The notes: generated from the letters alone by a model not told the origin. A stretch of DNA of 64,000 nt from Plutella xylostella (GCF_932276165.1 NC_063997.1:2118001-2182000); one strand, 5' to 3'. Counted from the stretch's first letter, positions 21,316 to 32,956 are shown. Numbers and translations: made by a program.

Positions 21316-21867
21316 GTGATGAAATTTGATGGGAATATGTGTTGTATGAACCGCTACAAAAATATGACACTAAATAGTAAAAAAAAGAATTGGGGGTGGG
21401 GCCCCCCATACATGTAACTGAGGGATGAAATTTTTTTTTTCGATGTACATACCCGTGTGGGGTATCAATGGAAAGGTCTTTTAAAATGATATAAAGTTTT
21501 CTAAAAAACATTTTTCTTAAAGTGAACGGTTTTTGAGATATCAGCTCTCAAAGTCGTAAAAAGTATGTCCCCCCCCCTCTATTTTTATAACTACGGGGTA
21601 TAAAATTCTAAAAAAAATAGAGGTGATGCATGCTAATTAACTCTTTCAACGATTTTTGGTTTGATCAAAGTATCTCTTATAGTTTTTGAGATAGGTTGAT
21701 TTAACTGTAATTTTGGTTAAGTTATTGTGCTTACACTGAAAACGATGGCTGAACCTTATAAGATAGATCAAAAAATATACTACAGTATTAAAAATCCGCG
21801 ATGATATATTATATTTGCTGCTACGGAACCCTTTGTGCGCGAGCCCGACTCGCACTTGGCCGGTTTT

Positions 21868-22097
21868 TTAACCAGGAAATCCAAAAGCCCATATCCCACA
21901 AAATCTTTACTCGAAAAATTGCCAATAACTTTCTCAAAATACCCAAACACAACAATTACTATGGAAAACGCATAACTGCACAGCAAGTACCTATCATAAT
22001 AAATAGTATTCCAAACGAAATCCGGAAAAAAATTACGCCCTTAAATATAAAAATAAAGTTAAAAGAGTTTTTCCTACAATCATTAGAAAATAATTAG
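21868..22097 (+). pseudogene. LINE reverse transcriptase C-terminus (right fragment)
   Basis: It continues the reading frame of the fragment at 8808-9700 on the far side of all the insertions. It contains an IFTRKIANNFLKIPKHNNYYG-type segment (split here by position only) and IPNEIRKKI, then stops at 22097. The join at the T-run is in phase, so the LINE frame was open when the AGGGTTCCG repeat landed in it. Confidence 0.8.
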
Positions 22098-22449
22098 CAC
22101 CCTGTAGGTATATGTCGTCAATGTGATAAATTTTACAATGTCGGTAGTTTCTTTAGTGTGATCGCCCGTCCTGCAAGTGTAATTAAAAACCACTCTTATT
22201 ACTATTCTATCAAGAGCTATGAAGAAATGAATAGTGTTATCTGCCGGCCGGCACGGTCTCGCTCGCTGTATTTTTTTGTGATCGTATGTTAAGGTGCTAG
22301 AATACTTTTGCTTATATGGCTTATACCTACTTATATTGTATGACTACGTTAATCATTACCTAAAAATAACTTGTATGGTAGATTAAAATCGCATCACACA
22401 CAAACCTTTGAAGGCTTATGTGGTGTTGTATACTGTTAATTTATATGTA
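22098..22449 (+). other. CR1/Jockey-group LINE 3' untranslated region
   Basis: Noncoding sequence after the LINE stop. It is interrupted at 22450 by the 818-bp element and resumes at 23268 with the AATAAATAAATAAAA tail. Confidence 0.6.
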
Positions 22450-23267
22450 GGGTAACGTAACGTACCTTGGGACGCTTGTACCTCGGGACATTGATTGTAT
22501 TTTAAAAACCGGCTAAATAAACACATTAAAATTCTACCCTAGGTATAGTATTTTACTCGCTTGGCAAAACTAGTGAGTCTCGTGATCATACCAGCATCGA
22601 GTGTGTGTTGAAGACAATATGAAGTTTTTTGGAGTCAAAAGTAGCTTTTGTATAGTTTTATGTGTTGCTTTATCTCATTGAGGCATGCTCAAAATAAAGA
22701 CATGGATGTCACGTATAACTTTTCAGTTATTTAATTTTATGACATGGCAATTATCTGAAAGATTCCTATTAATTAAAAATAAAGATATTTAAATTTTGGT
22801 TCAATATTGCTTTTTTGTACCTTGGGACACGATTAAATTTGTACCTTGGGACACTGTTTCCTATGGCTTTGTACTATGGAAAATGAAAACATCTAAATAA
22901 CGCCTTATATCTCTGTTCTTATTAGTGCCAGAGTGAAACTAGACAGAAGAGAGATGCAGTAAATCAATAAGAACAGAGATATAAGGCGTTATTTAGAAGT
23001 TTGCATTTTCCATAGTACAAAGCTATAGGAAACGGTGTCCCAAGGTACAAACGTGTAACGTACCTTGGGTCAAAACAAGCCTTTTTACTTTTATCTTAAT
23101 TAAATAAAATCTGGCCACACTAAAGCTTTAGCACAAATACTAGTGATAATAGATTATATATCCTACCGAATAAACAAAATTTCACATTAATATCTTAGTT
23201 GTACGCTGCGATAGCTTCATTCAAAGTTGGGGTAGTCGAAAATGTCCCTAGGTACGTTACGTTACCC
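22450..23267. mobile_element. 818-bp TA-flanked non-autonomous element, copy 2 (inverted)
   Basis: Same length as copy 1 (6708-7525), in reverse orientation, with only scattered mismatches by eye. It starts GGGTAACGTAACGTACC and is flanked by TA (22448-22449 and 23268-23269). The long core hairpin is preserved (CTTATATCTCTGTTCTTAT and its inverse). It lies in the LINE 3' region. Confidence 0.85.
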
Positions 23268-23484
23268 TACCAATATGTGTTTGTTAATAAATAAATAAAA
23301 AAAAATAAAAAAAATGTCGTCCTCTTTCAACTTGTACAGAAATATTACAAGAGATTAGTTATTTACTTTTTACAAATCTGTCAAGAATTCAAGTTGGACA
23401 TGCATGGCGTATAATTTTCTTTTAGATGACACGTACAATTTAACAGGGGTGTTAATGATGTAACAGACTATGGTGAAACTAGGC

Positions 23485-23940
23485 GTTGTTTATTTATTTA
23501 TTAAACACTTTCATTGTACAAAAAAAAAAAAAAAAAAAAAAAAAACACGCACTCACGCCTTGTACTAATGTACTCCCTTGCGGGGTAGGCAGAGGTGCAT
23601 TGCTGCACCCACTTTTCGCCAGAGTGTTATGTTAGTCCCAATGTAATAGGGGGCGGGCCTATTGCCATTTTACGGGCACATCCAAGACCCGAGAACAAAT
23701 ATCTGTGTTTAAACAAATATCTGCCCCAGCCGGGAATCGAACCCGGGACCATCGGCTCAGTAGTCAGGGTCACTAACCACTACGCCATTCGGTCGTCTTT
23801 CATTGTAGGTATACAAAAAAACATATTTACAAAAATGGACTTAAAAGGCGGGCTTATTGCCAAGAAGCAATTTCTTCCAACCAACCTTAAGCTATTGAGT
23901 TGCAATCGAGTATCAGGAGTATCCGTCCCGAGGCTCGTCT
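23485..23940 (-). mobile_element. LINE 3' tail (GCAATAAGCCCGCC family), split by a SINE
   Basis: Read on the minus strand: GGTTGGTTGGAAGAAATTGC, a hairpin at 23856-23871, AATAAGCCCGCC, then an AATAAAT-type tail with tandem ATTT. The SINE at 23519-23796 is inserted in it, with the duplication CTTTCATTGTA at 23508-23518 and 23797-23807. Related tails are at 55118-55260 (-) and 50577-50690 (+). Confidence 0.7.
23519..23796 (-). mobile_element. tRNA-headed SINE, 'CTACCCCGCAAGGG' tail family, copy 1
   Basis: The minus-strand head has A-box TGGCGTAGTGGTTAGTG and B-box GGTTCGATTCCCGG. The body includes CTTGGATGTGCCCGTAA and TACATTGGGACTAACATAAC; the tail is CTGCCTACCCCGCAAGGG then GTGAGTGCGTG and a long T-run. 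An 11-bp duplication brackets it. It is nearly identical to 62639-62896, so the family was active recently. Confidence 0.9.
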
Positions 23941-24346
23941 CGTCCCTATAATTTGTGCGCATACTAATATCAATGTCACGTGATCTGATTGAATATTGTA
24001 CAAATTCGGTATTGTTCCAATGGACTGAGCGGACATCATTGACACATTGTAGGTACTTATTATATTTTTATTTGTGTATAATATCTTACGGGCAACGCAA
24101 TGAACTGGGCATTATTAATAAGGACCGGCCATTATACATAATTATTATAAATACATTTCTTTATTTGTAATATATATAAAAATATTAACGTTTAGATAGT
24201 CATCATTGATAAAATATCAAAAATTATTTCATACGAGTTTCGTTATTTTTCATTGTATGTCTGTCTAGTGACACGGAAAATTATTTCTTCTCAGAAAAAA
24301 ACGAAGATGACTTGTAGAATTCTACAGTTCAGCTATTTTAGTCGTT
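23941..24346. other. No recognised feature
   Basis: AT-rich sequence without assigned repeats or coding frames. Confidence 0.4.
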
Positions 24347-24349
24347 TAA

Positions 24350-24495
24350 GGGCTGATTTTCCAATAGCCATACAAAAGTTATATGAGGATGAAGAATAAT
24401 TCTCATACTGTCTCGTCTGAATGTTTGTATTAGACAGTGACAGCAACAATTTTATTCGTCAGATAGCATTAATCTGACTATTGAAAAAACAACCC
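24350..24495. mobile_element. PIF/Harbinger-like MITE (TAA duplication), copy 1
   Basis: The ends GGGCTGATTTTCCAATAG and the inverse of CTATTGAAAAAACAACCC form imperfect inverted repeats. TAA lies on both sides (24347-24349 and 24496-24498). The interior GACAGTGACAGCAACAATTT matches copy 2 at 49172-49311. A 3-bp TAA duplication is typical of PIF/Harbinger (Tourist-like) elements. Confidence 0.7.
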
Positions 24496-24498
24496 TAA

Positions 24499-25163
24499 AT
24501 AAAATATACTTATATGATATTACGACTGGGCTAGTAAATTTAATCGCACTATTTCCTGAAACGCTCATCAATTTTGAGCTGTGCTTGCTCTAGAGGTAAA
24601 TTAATTAGTATGGCGTCAAAGCCAGCCGCATTGTATTGCGCCAGACATACTATCGTAGGTACTGCGATTCCGAATAATTTTGACACTTATCGATAGGTTA
24701 TTCGACAGGTTCACTGGGATTTGTACGAGATCTTGTTGGTATCGTATTCATTTATTAAAATACTATCGAAAATTACTGCAAAAAGGCCAATTTAAGAGTA
24801 CCCGTAACCGACGAGCATGTATGAGACTTGTGAATGTGGAAGAAGCGAAAGAAGAGTGTCATAATCGTGTTAGTGGAAATCCGTAATGCTGCCTACCCCT
24901 CTGGGAGACAGGCGTGAGCGTGTATGTTTATATCGATTTTTTTGTTTAAAGTATTCAAAATCGCGCTATAATGGTAAGCGTCCACCTTTCGGCATCGCAT
25001 TCAGTATTCTTTGCATGTATATGTTAGTTGCAAGGTTTCAGCCGTAGCGCAAAAAAGTTTATTAGGGCAATCCTTTAATATTTGTAATTTCTGACACTTG
25101 TGTGTTCATTAATTTAGCATTTTCTGACTAAATATGCACCTACCTACCTATAATATACATATT
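24499..25163. other. No gene; one SINE-tail scrap
   Basis: A 3' SINE-tail piece (TGCTGCCTACCCCTCTGGGAG, close to the CTACCCCGCAAGGG tail) lies at 24887-24930. The rest shows nothing I recognise. Confidence 0.45.
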
Positions 25164-25296
25164 TTATGCACTCATGTCATGACTGCAATCCCCGAAGAGG
25201 TAGTCAGAGATGGCTCAGAAGTGAGCCACCTAATTTTCGCAGCACATTTGTACTCACGTGGAAGGTTGCGAACCATATCGCCGTTTTGGAATATAC
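25164..25296 (-). mobile_element. SINE 3' tail (GAGCCACCTCTGACTACC family)
   Basis: The minus strand reads ACGGCGATATGGTTCGCAAC, then CACGTGAGTACAAATGTG, GTGGCTCACTTCTGAGCC and CTCTGACTACCTC. The tail is shared with 30762-30960, 39170-39300 and 60791-60885. The head is missing. Confidence 0.75.
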
Positions 25297-28200
25297 TAAG
25301 GTATGTATTTTTCAAACATTTTATTATCATTTAACTAATAAATTTTTCACTTCGCTTCACCCCTGCTACGGCTAACTCTCTCCTACTGTATAAGTATATA
25401 CCTAAGAATATAACTTTAATCTTTGAGCAAAACAGCTAAGAGCCAACAATACTTTGTAATAACAACTTACATACATAATAATGAAGTTGCTTCTAGAAAG
25501 TGCATTCGAAGTTCTAATTACTTACAAAGTTTGGCTATCGTTACTTAGCTGAGAAACCTAACGACTCCTCTGTTACTAGAATACCTCTATGTTAGATTAT
25601 CTTAGATCTACGAACAAAATATGGTGTGTCACGTACAAAAAATAGCAAAATATGTATTGCGAAAAGAAGGAAGCGTGCTTGTGAGTCACCTCTGACTACC
25701 CATACAGCCATTGCATATGCTTGCAAGTTTCTTGGAAAAAATACAGTCAGTACCTACTATGGTGGAGATATACGAGGAATATAATTGAATACATTAAAAT
25801 AACAAATAGCTTCTCCTGTTAGCTCATTTCACATGAAGTGCTTACAGGCAGCACTGGAGCGTGAACATCGCTGGAAGGTACTTACAATAATAGGTATATC
25901 GTCACTAGCACGCGTCTTATGTACGATCTATACAGGGTTTTACAAAAAGTAAGTAACTGAAAAAACGTAAAGTGACAGAAATTCCATAGTAAAACCATCA
26001 AATCCCTCACTGTACTCAGAATATTCAAACCAAGAGTTAAAAAAATCTGTATTTTTCCGTCCCACAAACCGTTCCGAATTCCGGCATTCCGGTGCAAAAA
26101 AGCCGAGTTTTCAACAAAATACACACAGGCGCCGAGATTTTTTACTTTTACTCTTTTAAAATCCCTCAAAGGTAATCGCGTTTCTCTCAGGATCGGAATG
26201 AGCCAAAAATTTAATTTCGTTGACGCGGGTTCGCGTGAGATCTCGCCATGAGAACTTTGCTAATAAAAGCGGAGAGCTCACAACTTTAGATTGGTTCTTG
26301 ACTCAATTCATTGGTTTTTCAGCCTTCTGTTGCGATTGTGAAAGGGGTGCTCGCTCGGTGTCACTGTGTGTATCGGTGTACCGGCTTAGGATTAATGAAC
26401 TTTTCGCTTTGAATGTTTTATTGAATGCTGCGGTTTGAGGTTTTCAGACCGTATATGTTCGTTTCGATTTTAAATTGAAAATTTTAGCATTTTACACGAT
26501 TAGAATGATAGCATAAAATACATCTAGGTATTAATTTTATGATCGATTTCCAGAGGCCCGAATGGCACTCACTTTTACTACACGATTAAAATTCTGGACA
26601 ATTAAAAATAATTTCTTTTAAGATATCCATCTTCAACTTCTGAGCAGAAATTCCAAATATGGATTCGAAGCTTTGCAAAAGTTGCCCATAGATCGAAAGG
26701 TATTCCCATGTGAAATCCTTTCTAAAACAGTATCCTTTATTATTACTATCCCCCTCCCAAATATTATACATGTCTACATAAAAATCTTACACATCATCGC
26801 TATATTGTGACGTGAAAGATGGTCCAACTGTAGAATGAATAAATTTGATACCATTTAGGTACAATAATTTTATAATCTATTGCTACAAAATTAACAAGAT
26901 CAACAAGAATAATTATAAAGTATTTAGTGAACAAAGAAAGAGATATTTTTTTGTTTATCCTGTGCTTTATTTTGTACAAAGCCCAAATATTTTATTAAAT
27001 TACAATTACAAATAGAATTTGTTTCAAATTGGTGTGCCTCAGGGTGGTAATTATTACATTTTAATAGTAATTTGAAAGCAAACAGGCATAAGTAATATGA
27101 TTCAAAGTAGAATTAAGAAAGTAATTAAGCTGTTCAGTTATTTTAAGGATAGAATTTTGGAACAAAGTAATATTTGACTCAATCTTTATTATCACGAGAA
27201 GCTATCTGTAAATAATCTTACACTTACTGTTCTTTTGCTAGCCAACTCATCTTTATATGTGAATAAATGCGTAGGTACTTCTCAGTATGTGTTGTCAGTC
27301 TCAGTTTTACTCAGGGGACTGGATCTAGTCTATTATTTACCTAAGTATATCCTTAGCAACTTTTATAACGTGACCAAATATGAAATAGCGAAAAATGTAT
27401 CTGGATAACTAATCAACCAAGAATATTATTGACGTTGATACTTTTTTATGACGTTACCGATCATGATTAATGAATGCAGTTAATGAGGTGAGCTTAAGTG
27501 AAAAATAACGAGACAGGGGATTTACGGATCCCGCTTTAGTAATAATTTTGTACGACATTTTGTTATTTTTATAACTTTGCTTTTATTATCCCGGCCGCTT
27601 GCAATAAACTTTGTAAATGTACGCGTATTAAGCAGTGTGCTTTCTACGGGTCTTAAGGTATTTTTACGTAAACGCTACTTTTGTCTTTCAAGAGATAGAA
27701 AAATTAATGTATCTAATACCTAGGTACATAATTATAATCTTCTAAGGTATAATACCGTTTAGTATTATAAGATCCCCTGAAAATACAACCTACACTCAAT
27801 GTGTGAATAGCATAGCATCAATAATGTAACTTTTCATACGTGACCAAATTAGGGACTAAAATTTTAAACAAAACATTACAGATATAAAAATGTTTAAAAG
27901 TACACTTAAGAAAAAGAAAGAAAGAAAGAAACGGGTGCACGACTGTTTTACTTTCCTCCCTGACTGTGTATTTGAGAAACTTTATAACTTTACACTATAT
28001 TTTTAATTTCATCTTATCATATCTACAGTCTAATTAGTAGATTAATACTTATTTCTTGTGAGAAATTTTATTTTATTGAATACTTCGAAATACCTATTAA
28101 CTTTTAAGTATACAAGCTTATATTTTTTTAAATTAAAAACTTGAGTTTAAATTGTGTATGTATATGATCGTTAGTCACAGCGAAGCGTTGGTATCGAATT

Positions 28201-29222
28201 TCAATTCTTATGCAGATATTTGACTGTTTATCAAGCTTTTAAATTTTTGTCCATTAACACAAACAATTAAAAGACAAACAAATAAATAAAAAGACAAAAG
28301 TAATTCCGAACAGTCTCACGGGAAACTTAAAAAACGGTAAAACCTGAGTAAAAAAGCAAAATCATAAAAATAAGTAAAAAAAATTAGATAAATCAATACT
28401 AACCGCAGTGGAATGACGAGTTTAAATTGTAAATAGCAGTAAAGACACACATTTTGCTAAACCCTGGCTGCGGGCCAGACCGAGGACACACGCCACGGAT
28501 AAATTCAGGGTTCCAACCCATCGGAGATTAGAATTGGAACCTTTTACATGGGAACAAATAAATTAACGTTCAAATAAATTTTCAGTAATATTTATTTCAT
28601 TTTAAATTATATAGGTACTACTTAACTCAATTTTAATAAAAAACATGTATAAATAACTACCGCACTACAAATAGTAATATAATTATTAATAGTCTTTCTT
28701 GCACAATTGTGTACAGTAAATAGTAAAAAGTTGCTATTACAGACTTAATAATCGGGGGGTGGTTTAGATCGATTTATTCCCCACACAAACACTCAACAAG
28801 CAGTTGCTTGACCCTTTTTGTATGCATAAATACATAACAACGCCCACTCGGATGATTTAACGTTATTAATTAACCTGTGAGCTCCCCAAATCGCGATATC
28901 GTACGAGACATTTTTTTATTGTGAGTGGATTTTACGGAATTCAATCCCCTATATACCTTTATCAAGCAAGGCACATACAATTTTAATACTTGTGTAAGAA
29001 ATATAGGCCAACACTAAAGTGCCAGTGAAGAACAACCCGCACAGTGCAGTGCTGCCAACATAGCGACCGTATATTAATGCATATTGTACTCTTAATGCGT
29101 TTGAAGAGACATTTTGTCCTTGGTGTTGGTAATATTTGCTTGAATAGCGGTAATTTTATTACAGTCCGCTACGAGCGAGGGAAATGTATGGAATGTCGGA
29201 CACGGCTTTGATTCCACTTCTG
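25297..29222. other. Long stretch with no recognised gene
   Basis: AT-rich throughout. A SINE-tail scrap (GTGAGTCACCTCTGACTACC) lies at 25683-25735 and an (AAAG)n microsatellite at 27905-27930. A TACAGGGTTTTACAAAAAG string at 25929 resembles the start of a dispersed repeat. No coding frame stands out on either strand. Confidence 0.45.
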
Positions 29223-29225
29223 TAA

Positions 29226-29346
29226 AGCTGCGTACAGACCGGCCCAACGATGGATATTTATCATACATAATACAGGGCAGATTGCAGCAACGAAGGTCAA
29301 CGAAACCCATTCGTTGGCGTTCGTTGGGCCGGTCTGTACGCCGCTT
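29226..29346. mobile_element. MITE with TAA duplication
   Basis: Inverted ends AGCTGCGTACAGACCGGCCC and the inverse of GGGCCGGTCTGTACGCCGCT, with one mismatch in the first 20. TAA lies on both sides (29223-29225 and 29347-29349). 121 bp, noncoding; PIF/Harbinger-like by its duplication. Confidence 0.7.
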
Positions 29347-29349
29347 AAC

Positions 29350-30761
29350 GCGACGCTGCATTGGCTACATCAATACTGTTGGAGCAGAAATTTATTTAGA
29401 AGGTATTCACACACTATACACGTATTCATCGTGTTAATTTGTAAATTAATTCCAAATATTATTACGTTGTGAAGCTCTATTGGCTGGCGACTTTGAGAAT
29501 TCAGCCTCAGATACTTAGTAACAATGTATGGGGTTTTCGCGAAGTCAAAACAAAGTATCATTCACGAAATAATTAGTGTTAAATTCAATAGATTTTGAAT
29601 CCGAAAATCATTGTCAGAACGAATTCGCGATAGGGGGGCTGTGCCGCAGCTTTCCAAACACCTTAGCAAGTTCTCAAACTGCCACGCACACGCTGCATGT
29701 GAGGTGTATGCGTTACGTAGCTTGTAAATATCTCTGATTGTAGAAACCACGCACAATCCAACGCACAGAAAACGCATTCATAATCTCTCTAATTTATGTG
29801 TGTGTAATATGGTATAATTAACCTGAAATAAATGTTTTTTTTATTCGGGCCAGTGTAGGAACTTTCATACTGACTAAAAAACTTGAGTACTTATGTGATA
29901 GTTATAGAGACTTAGAACTTCAAGCTAAATGTTACGCACTAAAAACAAAACGTACTTTTAGCCTGATTTATGTATATGAACCCTCAAAATGATCTTTGTT
30001 TAAAGTTCCAAGCCACGGCCTTCACTGTTTGCACTTTGAATTCACTTTCTTACCCCAGAACGCGCCTTCTTTCTTAATTAAGAGAGAGGCCAAAGTATTA
30101 CAAGTTAATAAAACCCGCCAGAAAATGTTTATGGAACAAGCGGTGTAAATACTGAAGCGATAAAGGAAGTCTTATGTCTTCATTGAAATTGAAATGGTAA
30201 GGTTATTGTCCACTAAGTACTTTGCCATAGTAGTTAGTAGATCAAAATTTACCTAGGTATACAATAACCCCCGACAATAAAGAGGAGTATCTCTGTGTGT
30301 GTATCTGTCTGTCTTTGGTAACGTAGCTCCCAAACGTCTGAATCAAATTTCGATTTGTTTTATTTAGTCATAGCTAGCCTATTCATTAAATTGTATTAAA
30401 TTCATAACAATAATTTTGCCACATCTTATGGCCCTAGTACATTTCCACTACCCCCACCCCTTTCCTCAACAGGAAGGGTTAAAGTAACAAACGTCGTTAT
30501 ATGTACAGAAGATTTCCTCCCGCTGCTAAGAAACTCTTATAAGTTCGTGCGAACATGAATATTTAAGTGTTACCACCGCCTTACACGGTTCACGTGCTTT
30601 GAATGTAGTGCCATGGATCTGCCCATAAATTTACTGAAAGGCGTATAAATAAGAATACATAAACATTTAAATCTTTGCATCATCATGCTTTTAACATTAA
30701 CTTGAATCCATTTTTTATCTTGTTAGCGTGTCGAAAAACGAATTCTTTAACAATAAATATG
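29350..30761. other. No recognised gene
   Basis: A decayed repeat of the CTGTCTGTCTTTGGTAACG...CCCAAACG type lies around 30275-30350. Nothing else assignable. Confidence 0.4.
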
Positions 30762-30960
30762 AAGGAAAACATCTTGAGGAAACCTGCAGATCTTGATCTG
30801 ATTCAGATGTGTACCCTAAGCCCTAGTTGCATTACACATTTAAAAACAGCGATACGGCTTGTGATCTCACGTGAGAAAAATGTACAGCTAAGAGCGGGCG
30901 GCTCGCTTGCGAGTCACCTCTGACTACCCCTTTGTAGATTACAGCGTTGAGCACCGTAAT
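30762..30960 (+). mobile_element. SINE, headless (GAGCCACCTCTGACTACC tail family)
   Basis: It starts in the body at AAAACATCTTGAGGAAACC and runs through AACAGCGATACGGCTTGTG and CACGTGAG to GAGTCACCTCTGACTACCCC. The tRNA head is absent, so it is 5'-truncated. Confidence 0.75.
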
Positions 30961-30988
30961 GTATGTGTAAGTTAACGTATGAAAAAAA

Positions 30989-31155
30989 TGCATCATCATC
31001 ATCAGCATATAGCAGTCCACTGCTGGACGTAGGCCTCTCCCAAAGCACGCCACTGGTTGCGATCTTTAGCTTTCCGCATCCAATCATACCAGCCACCTTT
31101 CGCAAGTCGTCACCCCATCTAGCCGGAAGGCGTCCGACACTACGTTTGCCTGAAT
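30989..31155 (-). mobile_element. RTE LINE 3'-end fragment
   Basis: The minus strand encodes SGKRSVGRLPARWGDDL and RKVAG, then passes through GGGAGAGGCCTACGTCCAGC to a (GATGAT)n end. It is the same 3' end type as 7686-7866 and 56012-56200. Confidence 0.75.
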
Positions 31156-32237
31156 GATTTGCATGAAAAAGTTTAACAAAACGCTAATATCCTATGTTCT
31201 ACACATCCTAAGAGTAAGCTCACGCCTTTAGAAAAACAGGCAGTAGCTGCAAACAAGCATCCAACTTACATAACTAATGGATCGCGCCGGAGAATTTCAG
31301 AGCGAACTTTCAAATCTTCAAATCTGGATAATAGATTCGTGTTTAGAACTTCGTATTGGCATTAATATTTTTTCTAATGATTGGAATGCTTTATAAAAAT
31401 ATCGATAATTAAGAAGATGGAAGACCCTAAAAAAGCTGGAAATTATATTTTCTGTTTCAAAATTGGATTCACTATTTTTCTAAGTTTCCACGAAAAACAT
31501 TCATATTCATATTCATTTATTCATAAATTTACATTAATCGTCAATACATTCATTATAAGTACAATAGAATTTCAATCACAAGTTTAGATTAATAATTAAT
31601 AAGCATCAACACAGAATTATTATAAAATTACTAATTATGATAAACTAGACACCGCATATACCCGATTTAATACCCGATAGAAAGATTGAAACTGGCAGTA
31701 AGACAAGTAACGCAAAGTACATGCCACTTACACAATTTAGTGTGAATGTCTCATTGTTTGCTAAACCTGTCCATTGTAAATAGCTTAACCGGTATTAACC
31801 CGTAAACTAAATCAGATTTTCATTCAGATTATTCAAAACAATTTTGGTCCAAATTGAAGTTTGGCTAGGCTGAGAACCTGACACAGATTTTCAATTTAAT
31901 GTCCCGTGAAGGAATAACCTTGTAATTGTAAGGTTTATATTGAAGTAGACTTGGGAGACGAGAGATTTTGTGGTAGATTTAAGCATTGCTAATGAGTTGT
32001 TTATTTTATTTGAAACGTTCCTTTGAGGGAAGGGCAGGGGCGTAGGGATTTGTAACGGAATAAGGTTTAGAATAAATTGTTTTTCTTAAGCAAATTATAA
32101 AACGGTAAAATATTCATAACTCAACTTATTACAAAATTGCAATATTTTTATTCGTTAAAATATTTTTTATATAAAACCACATTATTATATTATTTGTGTG
32201 CCGCAAATGTAATCTTTAACCAAACTTTTTTTTATAT
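31156..32237. other. No recognised gene
   Basis: AT-rich. The TTCATATTCATATTCATTTATTCA run near 31498 resembles a LINE tail but cannot be placed in a family. Confidence 0.4.
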
Positions 32238-32240
32238 TTA

Positions 32241-32360
32241 GGGCGTCTTGCACAACAAAGTTAAATAAAATTAAATAGTTTGTCTCTTGCTCTGACAGTA
32301 TAATGTCAGAGCAAGAGGTCATAGATTTAATTTTATTTAACTTTGTTGTGCAAGACACCC
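32241..32360. mobile_element. Palindromic MITE (TTA duplication)
   Basis: It begins GGGCGTCTTGCACAACAAAG and ends with the inverse (CTTTGTTGTGCAAGACACCC). An inner inverted pair TCTTGCTCTGACA / TGTCAGAGCAAGA means nearly all 120 bp can fold. TTA flanks it at 32238-32240 and 32361-32363. PIF/Harbinger-like by its 3-bp TWA duplication. Confidence 0.8.
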
Positions 32361-32750
32361 TTACAGTCATAAAACAAACAAGGTCCATATTTATTACCCA
32401 CACTGAAAGGTTTATCATTAAAAGGTAAGTTTCACATTGCTGGGTCCTTACCCGGTATCTTATCTGTGGAACAGAACCTAGATCAACAAGGTGAAAGCAA
32501 AGAGATTAAATTTATGTTCCGGCAGCTTTCGGGAGGCTAAAAGTAAGTAAAATAAACGGTTTTGTTCGTGTTTAGTAATATTTACAGGCTGAAAAAACAA
32601 GGAAATTGGGAAAGCCGACATGTTAATAGCATGTTAAGTAGTGGAATGATTTGCAAACCAATTTCTGAAAATGTATCTTTGTTACGTAATCAAAACATTA
32701 TTTTATATGAAAAACAGCACAGAAACAGTTATTCTACGTCTATCTATATC

Positions 32751-32956
32751 CTAACTAATATTATAAATGCGAAAGTAACTGTGTCTGTCTGTCTGTCTGT
32801 CTGTTACTCTTTCACGCCAAAACTACTGAACGGATTTGAATGAAATTTGGTATACATTCGGTCTAGACCCTGGGAAAGAACATAGGCTACTTTTTATCCC
32901 GGAATCCCCACGGGAAAACTTTTTAAGGCGAAGCGAAGCGCGCGGGAACAGCTAGT
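32751..32956 (+). mobile_element. Dispersed non-autonomous repeat (Helitron-like or LINE-tail-like), copy 2
   Basis: It starts TCCTAACTAATATTATAAAT, carries a (GTCT)n array, then TTTCACGCCAAAACTACTG and a CATAGGCTAC...TATCCCGGAA region, and ends GCGGGAACAGCTAG before TAATA. It lies in opposite orientation to the copy at 4831-5037. Confidence 0.65.

Larger units (their letters stand above)
9701..21869. mobile_element. AGGGTTCCG dispersed repeat, copy 1 (interrupted by BEL/Pao)
   Basis: The left part is 9701-9816, with an 8-base CCGTCTGT tandem array. The right part is 21321-21869, ending CACTTGGCCGG plus a T-run. The AGGGTTCCGTAGC start recurs inverted near the right end (GCTACGGAACCCT). The uninterrupted copy at 33554-34132 proves the junction: its sequence runs straight through CTACAGTGATGAAATTTG, where BEL/Pao is inserted here. 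This repeat is abundant in Lepidoptera, has no coding capacity and is of uncertain class. It sits in a T-run of the LINE coding region. Confidence 0.85.
8808..23317 (+). mobile_element. 5'-truncated CR1/Jockey-group LINE, split by nested insertions
   Basis: The outermost member of the nest. Its own sequence is 8808-9700, 21870-22449 and 23268-23317. The reading frame on the left stops at the inserted repeat after Lys-Glu-Gln and resumes in frame at 21868 to a stop at 22097. A 3' untranslated region follows, interrupted by the 818-bp element, and ends in an AATAAATAAATAAAA tail near 23280-23317. No target duplication was found. The left boundary is where recognisable reverse transcriptase begins. 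Confidence 0.8.

Noticed and set aside
27030..27050. Reverse-transcriptase motif (GTGTGCCTCAGGGTGG, like a GVPQG block)
   Set aside because: It is isolated, with no neighbouring RT motifs in any frame.
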